Under the pieces are notes generated by a model, which saw only the letters and a list, made by a program, of their open reading frames with translations, was not told the origin of the DNA and made no database searches. 60,000 bases of DNA, taken from contig NC_088312.1 of the NCBI RefSeq assembly GCF_910592395.1, positions 18,547,292 through 18,607,291 on the forward strand, read 5' to 3'. Shown here piece by piece: positions 39,101 through 54,100 of the stretch; the stretch's first letter is position 1; each line of letters starts with the position of its first letter. This DNA comes from Lineus longissimus. Its lineage: Eukaryota > Nemertea > Pilidiophora > Heteronemertea > Lineidae. The position numbers and the translations under genes were made by a program.

Positions 39101-42100
39101 GCCTCGAGAAGTGTCCCTAGAGGCAGGCAGCTCAGTCACTGTACAGTCCTTGGCCAGCCAGACAACCTGTCACGGGCGAACCAATCAGTGAATCTGGTTA
39201 GGTGAAACCTCTTCTTTTACGAAAACAACCAGCACAGCACAACACAAAATTACAAAGGATAGAAAACAATGGCCGATATGAATAAAGTCTAGCAAATGCT
39301 TTTACTTCAATTTTGTACAGAAAGACATAGTGTAAATGTACATGTAGTTTTGGATAAAAGCATTTGCTAGTGTTTATTCATATCACCCCATGAGAGTTTA
39401 CATTGGATCAAATACACGCGATATGGTAGATTTGATCAACACAGATTTATTACGACAGTACAAAAACAGCTTCATCACAGCAAACGAATCCAAACCTAAA
39501 ACTTCGCAAAAACTCTGGTACGTGTGACAAGTCATGAAAATAATCAAACAATGATGATCGAATGCACAATGGAATGTCAGCCTCCAGAATGTTGTTTCAA
39601 GTCCAAACGGTTTCAACCGCAACCAAAAGGTAACGTTTGCTTATAATTCTTAAACTCCAATTGAATGGGCGAGCCAGGTTTGGCATTTCAGACCTCTACA
39701 CTTGAAAGACGCCTGGCAAGAAGGCACTTTATTATACTCTCTACTCAACCAACCAGCAGCATGGGAACAAGCTACTTGCGGACCACAAATTTTCGAATTT
39801 CCATTCGTCAGGCAGACGTCATTTCCACTACGCCATTGGCATTATCATGTTGACTAGGAATGAACAGTTGTTTGGTAATGCAGACTATACAGTAGAACCT
39901 CCCTTAGCGGACACCTCTCTATTAAGGACACTAGTTTTGGTCCCAAATTGAGTGTTTCCATTAAATTTGACCTCTCTAATCAGGACACCTCTCTATTAAA
40001 CAGCACTTGTGAGTCCCGAGGGTGTGCTTGATAGAGAGGTTCTACTGTACCACTTTTCTATTATTCTTACACATTCTAAAGCTACATGTATGCGTGCATT
40101 GTCTTTGGATTCATTCGGCAACGGAATGGCCCGTAGTTTTTTTTTAATTCTCAATTGGGATTGAAAGTCATTCAGTAATTCCAAATGATTTTTTTTTTTT
40201 TTCGCAAAGGCAAGCATTCCTATAGATGCAAGACGAAGGCGAGTCTTTGGCAGACCAATACATCTATAATACAACATGAAAGATTGAGAGTTCTTCTGTG
40301 CAGGCCAAAGCCCTTTTTATGCAAGACCGAGATTTCTTTTTATATGCAAGACCTATGTCCCAGTTGAAGCATTCTGTCCGGGTATTTTTTAATCTTGTTT
40401 GAGGCTCGGACATTGTGGGATGAATGCAGGAACAGGAAGGAACATATCAGGGACATCATCAATCAGCATTGGCCAAGGCAAGAGTCATTTCTTTTCGTGC
40501 AATTGCGTTTTTTAGATCTTGAGTGTAAAGTTAGCAATTATGGCAGATTTCTTCCGACATCTCAGGCTATGTAGGTTTGGATTTGAAGGACATTTTCTGG
40601 AGGATTTCTATGCAGTCAAATGATTAAAACGGTTATGAGTGCAAGGCTACGCTTGGACTAGATTAGAAGCAATGAGTCAATTACCGGTACCGAGAGGTGT
40701 CTTTGTCACGCGGTATGCTCTCGCTTCTTGTCCGTTGCTCTAAGCAGGACAGAACTAGGAATGTGTTCTGTCCAATGGGGTCGCTCAGCCTAGAGGTCAG
40801 AAACCACGAATAATAAGGGAGAAAATGGGGTGAATGATGAAATTTCGTGGCAAAAATCATGCATCAGATTTCACCCGACGGACCTATACTTTAGAACTCG
40901 GTGAGACGGCTTGACGAGACAACGTGAGCAAAGCTTATTTTTCATGCATGTGTAAAATGCTGAAGCTCCACCACATTTTGCTGCCTATCAAACTTGAAAA
41001 AGTATTAGCTACCTCTGAGCTTTGCTGCAACTTAAGATACAATCGATGTTAGTTTTAAAAGAAGCATGAATGGGCATAAACAGGACTTTGCAGAATTAGT
41101 AATTTCAACAAATCTGGCATCATATGGATCCTGAAAACCACGTAATAATTCCTTTCATGTATTTTACAAAGAATCAAACCAGCACCAATGGGGCCGGGGC
41201 CAAGTTACTCATTCTGTGTTACGAGATAAAAGGCAGTGTTACCTCGATTAAGCATTATTTCTTTCAGTAAATTTCATTTTCGATCGTAGCGTTAGAATTT
41301 TTTAACACCTACGTTACTGCTTACACCAATGGAGCAACTGGACCAAGGTCTATTTACAAAATCACAAAATAAGCTATAATGAATGAAAACAACATTGCCT
41401 TTTAAAGTTGAATTGAAAAATTTGAAGAAAAAAGATATTTATTTAAAGATATAAATAAATAAAGATGAACTTGAACTGAATTTCTAATAAGGAAAAGTAC
41501 TATGAAGAAAACATTGAAAATTCGGTCGAGAAATTATAAGCAGAGTCCGTAAATGAAGCGAACAGAACTTACAATTTAGAAGTTCGATCTTTTTGTTCAA
41601 ACAGAAAATCTAGGTCTATATATCCGTCACATGCACTCCAACGGCTTGAGAAAAAGATTAAAATGCCTGAGCAAGTTGGATAGGAGGTTTTTTCTCACCA
41701 AACTACCCACTTCTAAAAGTATCAAATTCGTATAATATCATAATTTTTACAAAATAGCTTCTCCCAAATAAGCAGGGAGCAGCACCCTTCCTTTCCTCAA
41801 GTTTCTCTTTATATTGCCTAGTCATTTCACCAGTTGCGAATTCGTTTCCATTCCGACACAGATAAGATAAAACAAATGTACAGTAGGAACATTAATAGGT
41901 GACCTAAGTAATAGAAAGGTGTAAGTTGTTTCTTGATGTCCAAAAAAATAAGACTTTCTAATCTAAGAAAGACAGACGACAGTTAACTTAGGGAACAGAA
42001 ATAACAATAGTCCATCCACTACATCCACAAATGGGGAAACACTCATCCAGGGAGTGCGCTTACTAAGTACATACCTTCGTTTTAAAGGTGGATGTGTTCT

Positions 42101-45100
42101 GTTTTGTATTAAATCTATGTTTTCTTGTTGTTTTGTCCTGAGCTGAAATAGAGAAGAGATACGTTGTCAGCGAAAGAGTACGAGGAAAAATCCAAAAAGG
42201 TCTTCAGCAGCCAGTTGGCTAGAAAACAGTTTGCGTCCATGTAGTGCACAACTTGAGTGTAAAACTTGACTACATGGAGGTCACGAGCCCTTGTTTAGGA
42301 TCAAGTTCCTGACCAGCGCCCCTCGTGGTGGAGCTCTGTTGTGGTGGAACGTAAGGCCGAGTTATGGAGTCAGCCTTTGATGCTTCCGTGGACATGAGGT
42401 CGGCTGTGGCGTCAAGATCAACAGAGCCTGACCCAATAACTCGGTGAAGTTCTGCCACTCCAAGGCAAAAGGCGCTCTTCTGGGAAGAGGCAAATTGGTC
42501 CAAAACTTATTCCTGAAATGAGAGAAATTGACCCCTGTTCCTGACTTGCAGAGACCATGTCCAAAAATTCGAAAGTTTTTGCAACATTTGAACATAAGAC
42601 CTGTCAATTACCTACTTGCACACAGCTTCCACAGTGGATCGAGCATGACCAGCATCTCTACCCAAGTTAAGAGAAATGCTACTAATACCATTATTAAGAG
42701 GGATCAAAGCTACACGGCTAATCAATGAAGCGATGAATCACGCATTCTAATTCTGGCAATATCAACGTTTAGGAGTTTCGTATGAAAGCGTTGCCTTACT
42801 GTTGCCTGCTTCTCTTTGAGTTCATGAAGGAGATCTCCTAGTTCTGGAGCTGCCACGTCATATACAGTTTGGCCCTGAAACAAGCAAAATAATGAATAAT
42901 CATCATAAATGACACTTACTATAGTGCACTTTTCTCTGAAAACTGAACAATGTTCAAAAGCGCTCCAACACAGGCGAACTTGGACCAAGCAAAAATGCCA
43001 CAAGTGAACAATCTATACTCGTTATCCAAGAATGGTGTTACATACAGTAGAACCTCTCTATTAAGGACAGCTATGGGACTGACGACAAGTGCTGTCCTTA
43101 TTAGAGAGGTGTCCTAATTACAGACGTCAAATTGAATGGAAGTAACCAATTTGGGACCAAAATTAGTGTCCTTGATAGAGAGGTTGTGCTTGATAGAGAG
43201 GTTGTCCTTAATATAGAGGTTGTCCCTAATAGAGAGGTTGTCCTTAATAGAGAGGTGTCCACTAAGGGAGTTTCCACTGTAGTTTCACTAATTGACTACA
43301 CATACTAACCCCGTTCGTTTTTAGTTCCATACTACATAATTGTTCAACTAGGAGCCGGCACGATTCATCTTGACCCCAGTGCGCCGCAGCATGGAGAGCC
43401 GTCCAGCCGTCCACATCTCGTAGATCAGGATCTACCCCCGCTTGAAATAATAAACTGAAACGAAAAAAGACACAAAGTTACTAAAGATGAGAAACAATTT
43501 AGTTAAGGAACTATGAAAGCGGACCATCTTTAGACACCATCCCAGGGCTCTAGCCAGTCCTATTGGGCCACAATCAGATAGAGTTCATGTTTTCATATGT
43601 AACTGATCTCTTTCCATTAGTAACATGAAGAACAAACAAAGTTATTTCTAAAGAGTGGGCTCAACATATGTGACTCGTCCCAGCAAAACCAGGCGCATGT
43701 CGCCCTGGTTTTGCTGTGACGGGTCACATATGATTCACGATGTCACTTTTCACCCTCATGTCCAGTTGTCAAGTCTAGGTCAGTTCACTCGAGAATCCTC
43801 CAGCCCTAGGCCTAGCGGGTCATCATGGACAGCGAGGATATCAGTACTTCTACAGCAGGTCCCCCAAGACAAACAGAGGAAATTCGATAGTTTAAACAGT
43901 ATTTCTGTTCAACATCGATACATCGATGTATGCTTTCAGTGCAACCAATTTAAAAGCTTTCTGTAGAGCAAACCAACTAGCAAATTTGGCATTTTTTAAT
44001 TATTGCAATTTGACATTTTCTAATTATTGCAACATGCCCTGTCATCAGACAAATCATGGATGATAGACAGATGCACTAGTTATCAAAAACCAATGTACTT
44101 TATCGTGTGATGCTATTTTTATCAAACGATAGCGTAAATATACAATAATAAATGACTATTCTGGACAGCATGGACCAGATGATTGAAAGTGCACGCAAGA
44201 GTAAGCCCTACGACTCCTCGTTCCTAATTAACCCCTGCCTAATTACCACCATAAAGTTAATTAAACTGACCAACTTCGCCGCCGAAGTAAATAGAACATT
44301 TTACGCGGAGCAGCAAAGAAATCATTTAGATGTTCATTTCACTAATGAGTCCTCTCCTCATCAGAAACATATTCTTTTTTGAAAGTCAGGAACAATTTCG
44401 GGTAATTTTGTACCAAATCACACACACTGGTTCTTCAAACTGATTACACATGTTCAGGGCCATCGTAGCCTCGCTGGACTCATTTGTTCAAGACAGTATA
44501 AAGGCACTTCTTGGGTTACTTTCACCCCTCAATTTCATCTGCCATATAGAGACAAGTGAGCCTATTGTCACCCATAACCAGCATATTCAATTTGATGAAC
44601 AAGTGTGAAAAGGCTTCTCAAATTCTTTTTCCATAAGGTGCTGCCCCCTTTAAACAATTCATCTCAACTATCCTGTTTTCACCCCGAGTTCTTATGTAGT
44701 TCAACCTTGGTCCAAATATGCGGTTAGGCAATCAACTTTATATCAGAAGAAGCAGGAATAATTGCATCCAACCAGATAAAGTGCAGTTGGATGATTGTGA
44801 CTCGAATCATTACCACACTTCTTGAGAGTGAGAAGCAAACAAGTGTCTTGTCAAAGAACACATTCCCAGACACCAGAAGATTGAAACTCCTGCCACCCAC
44901 ACACAATTAAAGGCCTGGTGAAAATTTAAAATTTGAAATTGAATTTGAAAATATTCAATCGGGTATCATACGTACTGAATATAAATTTCAACATCGCTGT
45001 TGTGTGAACAGATATACAAATACTATGAATACCAAGTTTCAGCGAATTTGCATGCATAATGAATGCACTACCGCATTGTGTATAACTGCATCTCTATTTT

Positions 45101-48100
45101 CCTGAGCCACCAGGGCGTACCCCTTTAGAGAAGATATTGGCCACCTAATGATTGGACAAGGTTGCACTTTTATCAAATTTCAAGTTCAATTTTTTATTAT
45201 ACAAAGATGTTTGCCGACCAAAAAAACCTTGCATGCCTCCGAAATCAAACTGTAAGCACCACGTGCTTGTTTAACCCTTAAGTTACAAAAAACCTGGCAA
45301 GGCGGCAAGAAAAATTTTAAGGGTTATAGCACCCAGCTTTAGCGCCATGGCCAAGATAGGATGATAGTACGGGGGGCATCTCCCAAGTCCCAAAACCACA
45401 ATGATATTTTGTTATTGGAGATCAAATGACGATCTTGACTACATTTTCAAACAACTGCCAAACCCTTCCTGCTGCTGATTATTCAGTAATTGACTTGAGT
45501 GATTTGTGTCAGTGCGACTTGCGACAAATCAGTTAAAATATAAGGCTCGCAAAATCAAAGGAGTCTGAAGTAGCTCCTTGATGTTGCAGCTTTGAGATAG
45601 CCCATCAACTGATCAAAACATCTGCACTGAACACACAAGTACAAATTCTCTCTTCATGTAAGGAATTTGCTACCAGCACATCACCTAGCACTAGTCAATG
45701 TATATAAACTACATGTACATCTACATACAGGTAGCATTAGCCATGTAACAGCAAATGCGGTAGAATCCTAGGCCAGGCCTATCTTATCTCGTGATTCCCA
45801 ACCTCTTTATCATGTAGAAGTCCAGGGATTCATCGGTACTTTTGGGCCGACATTGCGACTGCTTTACCATAACAAACCATTTTAGAACTCAGTCAATATT
45901 TCCAATGATATTGCCAATTGATCGCCGTAGTTCTCCGGTTACAGCAGCTGTCTACATCAATTTCAAATCTCAGTTACAATAGGGCAAATGTTCTGCAGAT
46001 GAACTCAGAAATGAACCAAAGGGGTCTTCCAATGATGATATTCTTTGGAGAATATTTTGCAGGATGCAGAAACAGAACAAAATGATTTAGATAAAACCTC
46101 ATAATGGCAATGAGAACTTTTCAAGGGGGCCCCTTTTCCCCTGTCCCCATCTTTATTATAATCACGATTGAACTGTTTTCCGAGAATTTTTAACTTCCTT
46201 ACTTCATGACTTTTATATATCCCTTGGCAGCTGCTACATGTAAGGCTGTCGCCCCTGTCTTCGGGTGTGGACTTTCCCTGATTACTTTTGTTTTCAACCA
46301 TTGGTTGGCATCGGCTAACATTGTCTCTTCTTCTTCTCGTCGGGCAAGTTCGGGATCGATTCCTGGAAGACGAAATCAGACATGGGTTAAAATTTACAAT
46401 TCCCGATCGGAAATGACGTAGTTTGATCACATTCAACTATAAATCCATTGAACATTGGCACTTATTTCATCAACTGATGACCTTTTTGGGCCGTGATCAT
46501 AGATTAAAAACTCGTTCCCGGATATGCGACAACAAGAGGTCACAGTTATCGAAAGAGCTTGATGAAATAACACCAAAATCGCAACCAATATGACCAAGGA
46601 CATTGTGACCACCATGTTGTGACATAAGGACTATTCACCAACTTTAAAGACGGAGACTTGACACCACATGTTTTTATCAGTTGGACAGGCCGCAGACTAA
46701 AACTGAATTACTTCTGGTGTCTATGCAAGGGCAAGCTAAAAACCCCAACAACTCAGAAACATGAGTAGCTTGCGTGGACTCTATGGCCAAAGTCAGTGTC
46801 ACTAGGCCAATAAACCAAATTGGCACCTAACTGTAGTGGCACGCAAAAGATGTTCACTCGTCTTGGAAGAGGAGGATACCTCCAAATGCAGAGCGAACGC
46901 TGATCAAGGGAGAAGTCTGCGCCACACACCTACTCAGTCGTGCCGATGTCAATCCCCCCAAAGGGCAAAGGGCACCCTCAGAGGACGTCAATAAGACACT
47001 TCAATCAATGACTCGTAACCACAAAGGAGTGGAGAAATTGAATCAGTCTATGCCCGACGGGTATGTGTCACACCCGCCACCCAACATCGCGACTGCCGAG
47101 AGACGTATTCTATTGATGATGGCATGAATCTAATTCATGTAAAGGGCTAATTTCTAAACGGAATGGAAAGTGTGCCAATTTCAATAGGCTGCATTTATAG
47201 AGGAAATTGACAAGGAATCAATTAGTTGTTCATTGAGTTTCATGATTACTTTCATTATCTTCTGCACAGTGTACTTATTATGATGGCTTTGGGGGATTTA
47301 TGGAGAATGCAATTATTTCAATGAATCCAATGAATAAAGCAGTTTAGCTCAAGTCAGAGCTGGCTCTGTAACATCCATGTTTTGTCAACTGAGACTGAGC
47401 ATATTCAACACAGATGCAAGATAAAGTTCGCCTCAACAAGCTTGGCTGCCAGTTTGCCAGGCACCCAGCCTGTGACCCTTCACATTTCTGATCAAGGGTA
47501 CAAAAGGACAAACTGCGACAGGTCATTTTAGGACAAACCAATTATTGCTACAGCATCACGAGCGCAGGTCACGGTGATTTAAATTGCTTGTCTGCCTGGC
47601 AACTGTTTGAGCACCAAATATCACAACGCACCAAGATGATCCATGGCTGCCTGTAATGCTTCTCGCATGTCATCTTCGTCGGTGATGTCGACAGGCAGCT
47701 CGCCGTCATTGTTGACCGCCACAACATTTGCTCCATGTTCCAACAAATACCTGAAAAGACAAAAACAGGACAGTTTTATTCAGAATTAAAGGTTTAAGAG
47801 CTACTTGTGCATATAGCACTAAAAAATTGCTCGTTTGCCGGGCAATAAACACTAAACTGTGCTGACAATAATTGACAAATTTCGTTTTTAGAAATCATTG
47901 TCCTGTCTCTCCCCCATAATATCGTAGATCAGCAAAGATTGTGTAACAATTGTTTCTGCAAATCGATACACACAAAGGATCATACCAATCTGAACCAAGC
48001 AGGACATTCCACATAGCATGACATATTTCGATAATGACCCACATATTTCCTATCATGAGATTTCATGGACATAGTTGAGGTCACATCTTTTTATTTCATA

Positions 48101-51100
48101 GTTTACCGGGAGTTTACCAAGACAATTTCACACTCCCGTGGGATTTACTTGACAGCGCTCTGACATAGGCGCATGGACTGGAGAGGTATTCTTGGCATAT
48201 ACCCCTGACGTTTGTAAACAATGTGACTCCCTTGGAAGGGCCTACATATGCATGTGTATGCGTCAACAATTCAGGACTCAGGCTTGGTCAGTAAACCGAT
48301 TAGCGTGACAGACTTTTCACACAATCGTTATTTTATCATAAAACCGTTTGGGCCTAAAATAATTTTGTTGGCACAGTTAATGGGGTTACTGAAGTATATT
48401 CGTCTCAACCTTGTAGAGGAAAGACACCCCAATGATAAGTTGACCATTACTGTCCTTCTGCTTGAAGTGGCATAGGCACCAGGTACAAGGAACCTCCAAT
48501 TATCTCTCATTCAAAGACTGGTATGTCAAGCAATGTAAGGTAGAATGGGGTATTTGTAGCCCCTGCATTGTTTGATGCATGGGGATATCAATCAATAGGC
48601 AGGGGCTACAATTAAACCGGGGCTACAATTACCCCATTCTACCTTACATGTAGAGTGAGGTGTTTTGAAAACAGATACTGAGAGGAAATAGGGATAATCA
48701 CTCAGTTCAAACAACAACCGTCTTCAACATGTTTCTTTTGATTTTTCCAATCGAACTATTGTTCGAAATTTTATGAATCTTCTCTTGTGAAATCTGCAAA
48801 AATATAATGCCAGGAAAAATTTGGTGATGTACAGGATACATCCTTCTTCTTAGCTTTCAATTTTCTTTTTATTGCTCTGCTACAGAACCAGGCCTATGTC
48901 TCTGATAAACCTGTCCATTGATGCACCGTATGGCCATGTGGCCAGTCTCTTGGTGTCCCAGATTGGACAGTTCTGGAGCACATGCTCTTGAAGTACAAAG
49001 TACATCCATTTTGAACCAACTTGTTGAGAATAAATTATTTTCATTTTTAATACAACACATTTCCTCTTTTGACGTCTTATTTAAAAATTTCGCAGCAGGA
49101 AGGCCACACATGCATCAGATATCACTGACGACATCAGAATAATAATCATATAGAAAATGAACACCACAGGATATCATCATTTCCCTTCAGAGAACTGTGT
49201 TTGTAAACGACAGCCTGTGGCCCGTTTCCTGGGTCATGGTTGAGTTCAATTCATTGGTGTATGTAAGCAATGACAAGAGTCTAACGCAATAAAGGAATAA
49301 AAGCATTTGACTGTAGTACTAGTAGTATCAGAGCGTGACCAAAAAAATGCGCAGAACGTTTAAGAAAGGTTGACATCTACATGTAGATCAGGGTCTACAT
49401 GTAGATAAATTGGACTCTCATTCTTTAGAAATCCACGGAGACAACAAAGGCCAAAGCGCGTGATAGCGGCATGAAATGAGGTGGAGATAGGCCTTATACA
49501 TGGAGTAGATGCATGTAGATCAGGGTCTACATGTAGATAAATTGGACTCTCATTCATTTGAAATCCACGGAGACAACAAAGGCCATACGCGGCATGAAAT
49601 GCAGGTGGAGATAGGCCTTATACATGGAGTAGATGCATGAAACTATTTTACCAAGGTGTCTCTCCTTCCATAGTACAAGGCCTAACCTGTCCTAAAAACA
49701 GACAATACAATGTAGTTTACATCTGACAAAACAGTTCATCATGCCAAAGCCAGTCCTGAGAGAAAGACGAGGAAGTGAATTGTAGAGAGATTGATAATAC
49801 AAGGTTTTATGTCCCATCACAATAACACTTCAATGAAGTTGGCACAGGGTCAGAACTCAATGATATTTAGACAGCTAATAGAGAATTGAGTTGGCTTGGT
49901 TCATTCATCTCTATGAAAAGCTGAATTCTAATCATCGATTTCAATGGCATCAATTTTCAAGATTGCTGCGTGCAGACAAACCTTGATTCATACAATTGAA
50001 TTTCTGATCTTGAACACGTTTTTTTGCATAGTCGGCATTATCGACATTGGTAGTGGTACCAGCTATTGCCCGACCCTTAATACTCACTGACTGCATGGTC
50101 AGAATAAAGGCTCTCCAATGCAGATTGCCACCGTGATAGGAAGATTCAAAATTTCGATTTCTAGCGTGGAGGCCTGCATTGTATTGATACGATCATGTCA
50201 GAATGTTTAGGTTTTCAGGTCAAACTATCATCAGAGTAAAAAGTCTAAGGATAGACCTTGGTGGTATTTTCCTATCTTGTCTTCTAATGGTGTTAACTGG
50301 GCCATGACCTACATGAACCTATAGCCTTCTGGAGTGGATAATTACATTTTCAGGTCAGGTCACCTATAGTAAATGCTCTAAACCCGGACGTACACAGTAG
50401 AACCTCTCTATCAAGGACACCCTCGGGACTGAGAAGTGCTGTCCTTAATAGAGAGGTGTCCTGATTAGAGAGACCTTATTGAATGGAAACCACCACTTTG
50501 GGACCAAAACTAACTAGTGTCCTTAATAGAGAGGTTGTCCTTAATAGAGAGGTTGTCCTTCATAGAGAGGTGTCTGCTAAGGGAGGTTCCACTGTATATG
50601 GTGTTTGTCACAGATCGACAGCTTTTGAACCCGCAACCACCTTGCACTTGATGCATCACCACCTTGCAACCTGGGGCAAAATAAACCCTGATCCACTCTC
50701 AAAAGCTAAAGGCAAAGATGACTGAAAATATTAGGTGCAACCTGCGAGATTTGCCCATGGATGTCTGACGTAATTTGGTGCTTTTTGCCAAAAATTTTGG
50801 TAGCATCAGAATCACAACCACCTCGTTGTAGTGAGCGAGTTGAGCTTTTCGCCAAACAAGCTTGCACCAATGATGGTGCTATGCAGAACAAAGTGACCCA
50901 CATTGCAAAAAAGGTTCATCTGGCCTTGAAATAACTGTCGACAATCTCGCCAAACAGTAGTAATCAAATATTCAATACTGCACAATCCCGGCCCATTCCA
51001 CATCAAATTCTCAATCGATTCTCCACAGAATGAGTAATTAGCTTTAGATACCTGGAGCATAGTAGATCTTTGATAATGAGTACTAGATGTACTAGGATCA

Positions 51101-54100
51101 TCCCATGCAGCCCAGGAAAGATAGCCGTACCCAGCTATTTTTGGTACCTGGCGTTTATAAATAGCCATAGTGAAAACGGAGAAGGCATCTCCCAGGCTCA
51201 GTGTACTCATTGCAGACAGGCAATGTGCGTGTATTTTACAATGTATACGCCGAATATGACATGATTGACTTGGAACAACTTGTATAGAGACACTTGGATT
51301 GAAAGTTTGACCATGTCCAAAATGAAAGCATGCAGTCATCCATCTCACCCCCTTTGCACGAAATGTTGGTCGCTTTGAGAGAGGGGGAGATCAAGGGGGG
51401 GGGGGTTCAGGTTCAAAAAAGATGTACACATGTAAGCCCAGTGACTCCACACAAAAACCATCTTGGCCCTCTTGGGTGTGATATAATTTCAACTCCTCCA
51501 GTCATGGCATCGAGAAGAACTGTGACTCACTTTCCCTTTCTTTACAAGGGGCCCAAGTAGGCCATGAGATATGTTGGTTTTTCAGATGAAAATGGGTTCC
51601 AGTAGGGCTGTCACTCCTCTCAACAGGATCATATAAATTAAACTGCAATAGACCATGTTTAGAGCGGATTGTAACCATACTAGGTCTCTCTGAAAGTTGC
51701 AAGCTGTGTCCAAAAAATCTAACAGTAGCAGCAAAAATAAGTTCTAGTGACCATCATTAGTGCCATGCTACATTTGGGTGTGTGGTGACAAGCAGGGGTA
51801 TTATCCTCCTGGCCACCTAAATCCTACATTTGTACTCCCAAGTTGTCACTTTAATTTCAACCAATGACCACATAACAACAGACACGATGACATAAAAACC
51901 ACATAAGATCCCACATTCTTCCAAATACTTTTCATTCAAGCTTGCATATGCTTGCTGCAAGTGCAAGGCTGCAGTGCCTGTGGAATGTAAAAAAAAAAAC
52001 ACGCCAGGCCACGGTTTTCCCAGGTATCTCAGAAACTAGATCAAACATGTCAAATTCTCTGTTACATGCAGACCGACTTCACAAGAAACACTTCACAAGA
52101 AACGCCATTACAGAAGAAATACCCCAAGGAAAAGTTTATTAGCACTCTACACCTATTAAAGGTTCTTATATATCACAACGTCAAATGATTTAGCTAACAT
52201 CACCGATAAACACCAGGCAAACTTGTTGATTGACAAAACCTGTAGACCATTCGCCCAGAGCCCTGTTCAATGTAATACGCAGAAAACTTGCCAAAAAGAG
52301 TTAGTGTCTTCTATCTCTTCCAAACTTGCATTTTCAATTGCACCTCGAAAGGAGGCAATAAAATTGTATGGAGGTTCTCCTTGACCAAGTCTCACTATTT
52401 TTAAAAAATATTTTTTCAAAATCAGTCAGCAACATTTCACATTGTGGGTGCATGGTTCGCCAACTATTAGTTTTTTCAACATGACCATCACTACCCTCAC
52501 CATAGAGTAGGGGACTGGCAAAAAAAACCCTGGCTGCATGCTATTAAACATCCCTTCCAACCCACTGCCCACTGGCACTGGAAATATATACCCTGCAATA
52601 GTCAGCTCAGATGTTACGAGGGACAAGATTGAGAAACATCAAAACCGGTGTCCTTTTGATAAAGATGTTGGAATGAGGACTGCCTAATCTCAGTGTTGTC
52701 ACTGAATTTGTCATCAGGTGGGTCTTCTCCATTCACCGGTGGGTAAACGGTGTATTTCATGCATGCCATCAGATAAAACATGACAAAAATCACTTGTTTG
52801 CACTTTTAAAGTCTTCCAAACCGCTCTAGAGGTCTAATATTTTACCAGTTTGGCAGATTTTTTCACATGAATTCTCCTTTTTCATGACCAAGCTTTCCGA
52901 TTGATTCAGCGTTCGCTCAATACCACAATCGCAAGAACATAATCATGGTGGAAATTCTGTTTTCCTGTCAGATCGGGGATCAGCTGGGTCAGACTGAGAC
53001 TTAGTGATAATATTGATGTAAAATTTGTCTAAAGCACTGAAGTTCTACACGTGAACTTAAAGTTGAGAAATCCCACAAATCCAGTTACTTTCTGTCCACT
53101 TAAAAATCATAATGCCTGATTTACCATTCATCTTGGCAGTTCACTTATCGAAGGCTATGCCCTTCAATTTTAACTTTGCTTAGCCACTAAGGGGTATTGT
53201 CCAGTGAAGCTCAGAGATATTTTGCAAGTAAGGTAATTTCAGGTTGTCCCAAAAAACACTGAAAAGTGCATTGTGTTGATGTACACTGCTATTTAGTCCC
53301 ACATGCATGACATGGGTTGTTTCCATTCAATATGACCCCACTCTATCAAGGAGAGCACTAGTCACTCCCAAGGCCGAGGGTGTCCTCACACCTCTAAGCG
53401 ATAGATGAAAATAAAACTGACCAATTAACCCATTCCATGGTTTATCCTTTTTTCTGGGACACCTGTTAGTGTTATAGGCAAGACCCTAAAGAAGTTCTTC
53501 TATACATGAACTGTAAATTCGATTGAATCAAACTTGACATGTAAAAGTGACATCTTAGTCATGTCAGTCAGAGGGAGGCTGAGGGGAGGCGGGTTTTCAA
53601 GATCTTTTAAAGAGGAAATGCCCCAAGGAACATGATGAAGGATAACCACACATCGCATATGTGAACAGTTATGATTCTATGAACATGCTGCAAGTTTTTT
53701 AAACCTCAGTAAGTATGATTACACATGTACTACAGGGATGAGTCAACCTTTCCTAGAATCTCGCTAAAACATTCAGGAGATTCACTTGGCAAGACTTCTG
53801 TTTGAAACAGAAGAAGTAAGCAACCCATAGAGCAGATGTTTACGAAACAACCACCTGACCATGGCCTGGGTTGTGGTGCTGTGTGCAAGTCAGGGTTTGG
53901 ATAGCTTTATTGATAAAAGAATACTTTGACACAATCATAAGTGCAAAAACTGACAACTTTAAGATATTGCTCATCGCTGCAAAGGATCATTGTTAAAGAC
54001 ACTATTTGGTGGTAGCTTCTTCCATCTACCATATTCATCGCACCTTGAATTGAAGCCTCACACTTCTGAGCGATAGATGCAAATAAAACTGACCAATTAA

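Larger units (their letters stand above)
38291..42074 (-). other. MYPT intron 7
   Basis: Contains MITEs at 39272-39389 and 39890-40047. An exon-like stretch at 40692-40750 breaks the frame and is rejected. Confidence 0.6.

Noticed and set aside
40692-40750. Exon-like stretch (TTAG acceptor, GTAATT donor) in intron 7
   Set aside because: Entering after exon 7 it either hits a stop or leaves in a phase that breaks exon 8. Joining exon 7 directly to exon 8 rebuilds RRSSVTRMS.
46005-46436. 143-codon minus ORF over exon 4
   Set aside because: It is a different frame from the ankyrin-coding one, which matches MYPT closely.
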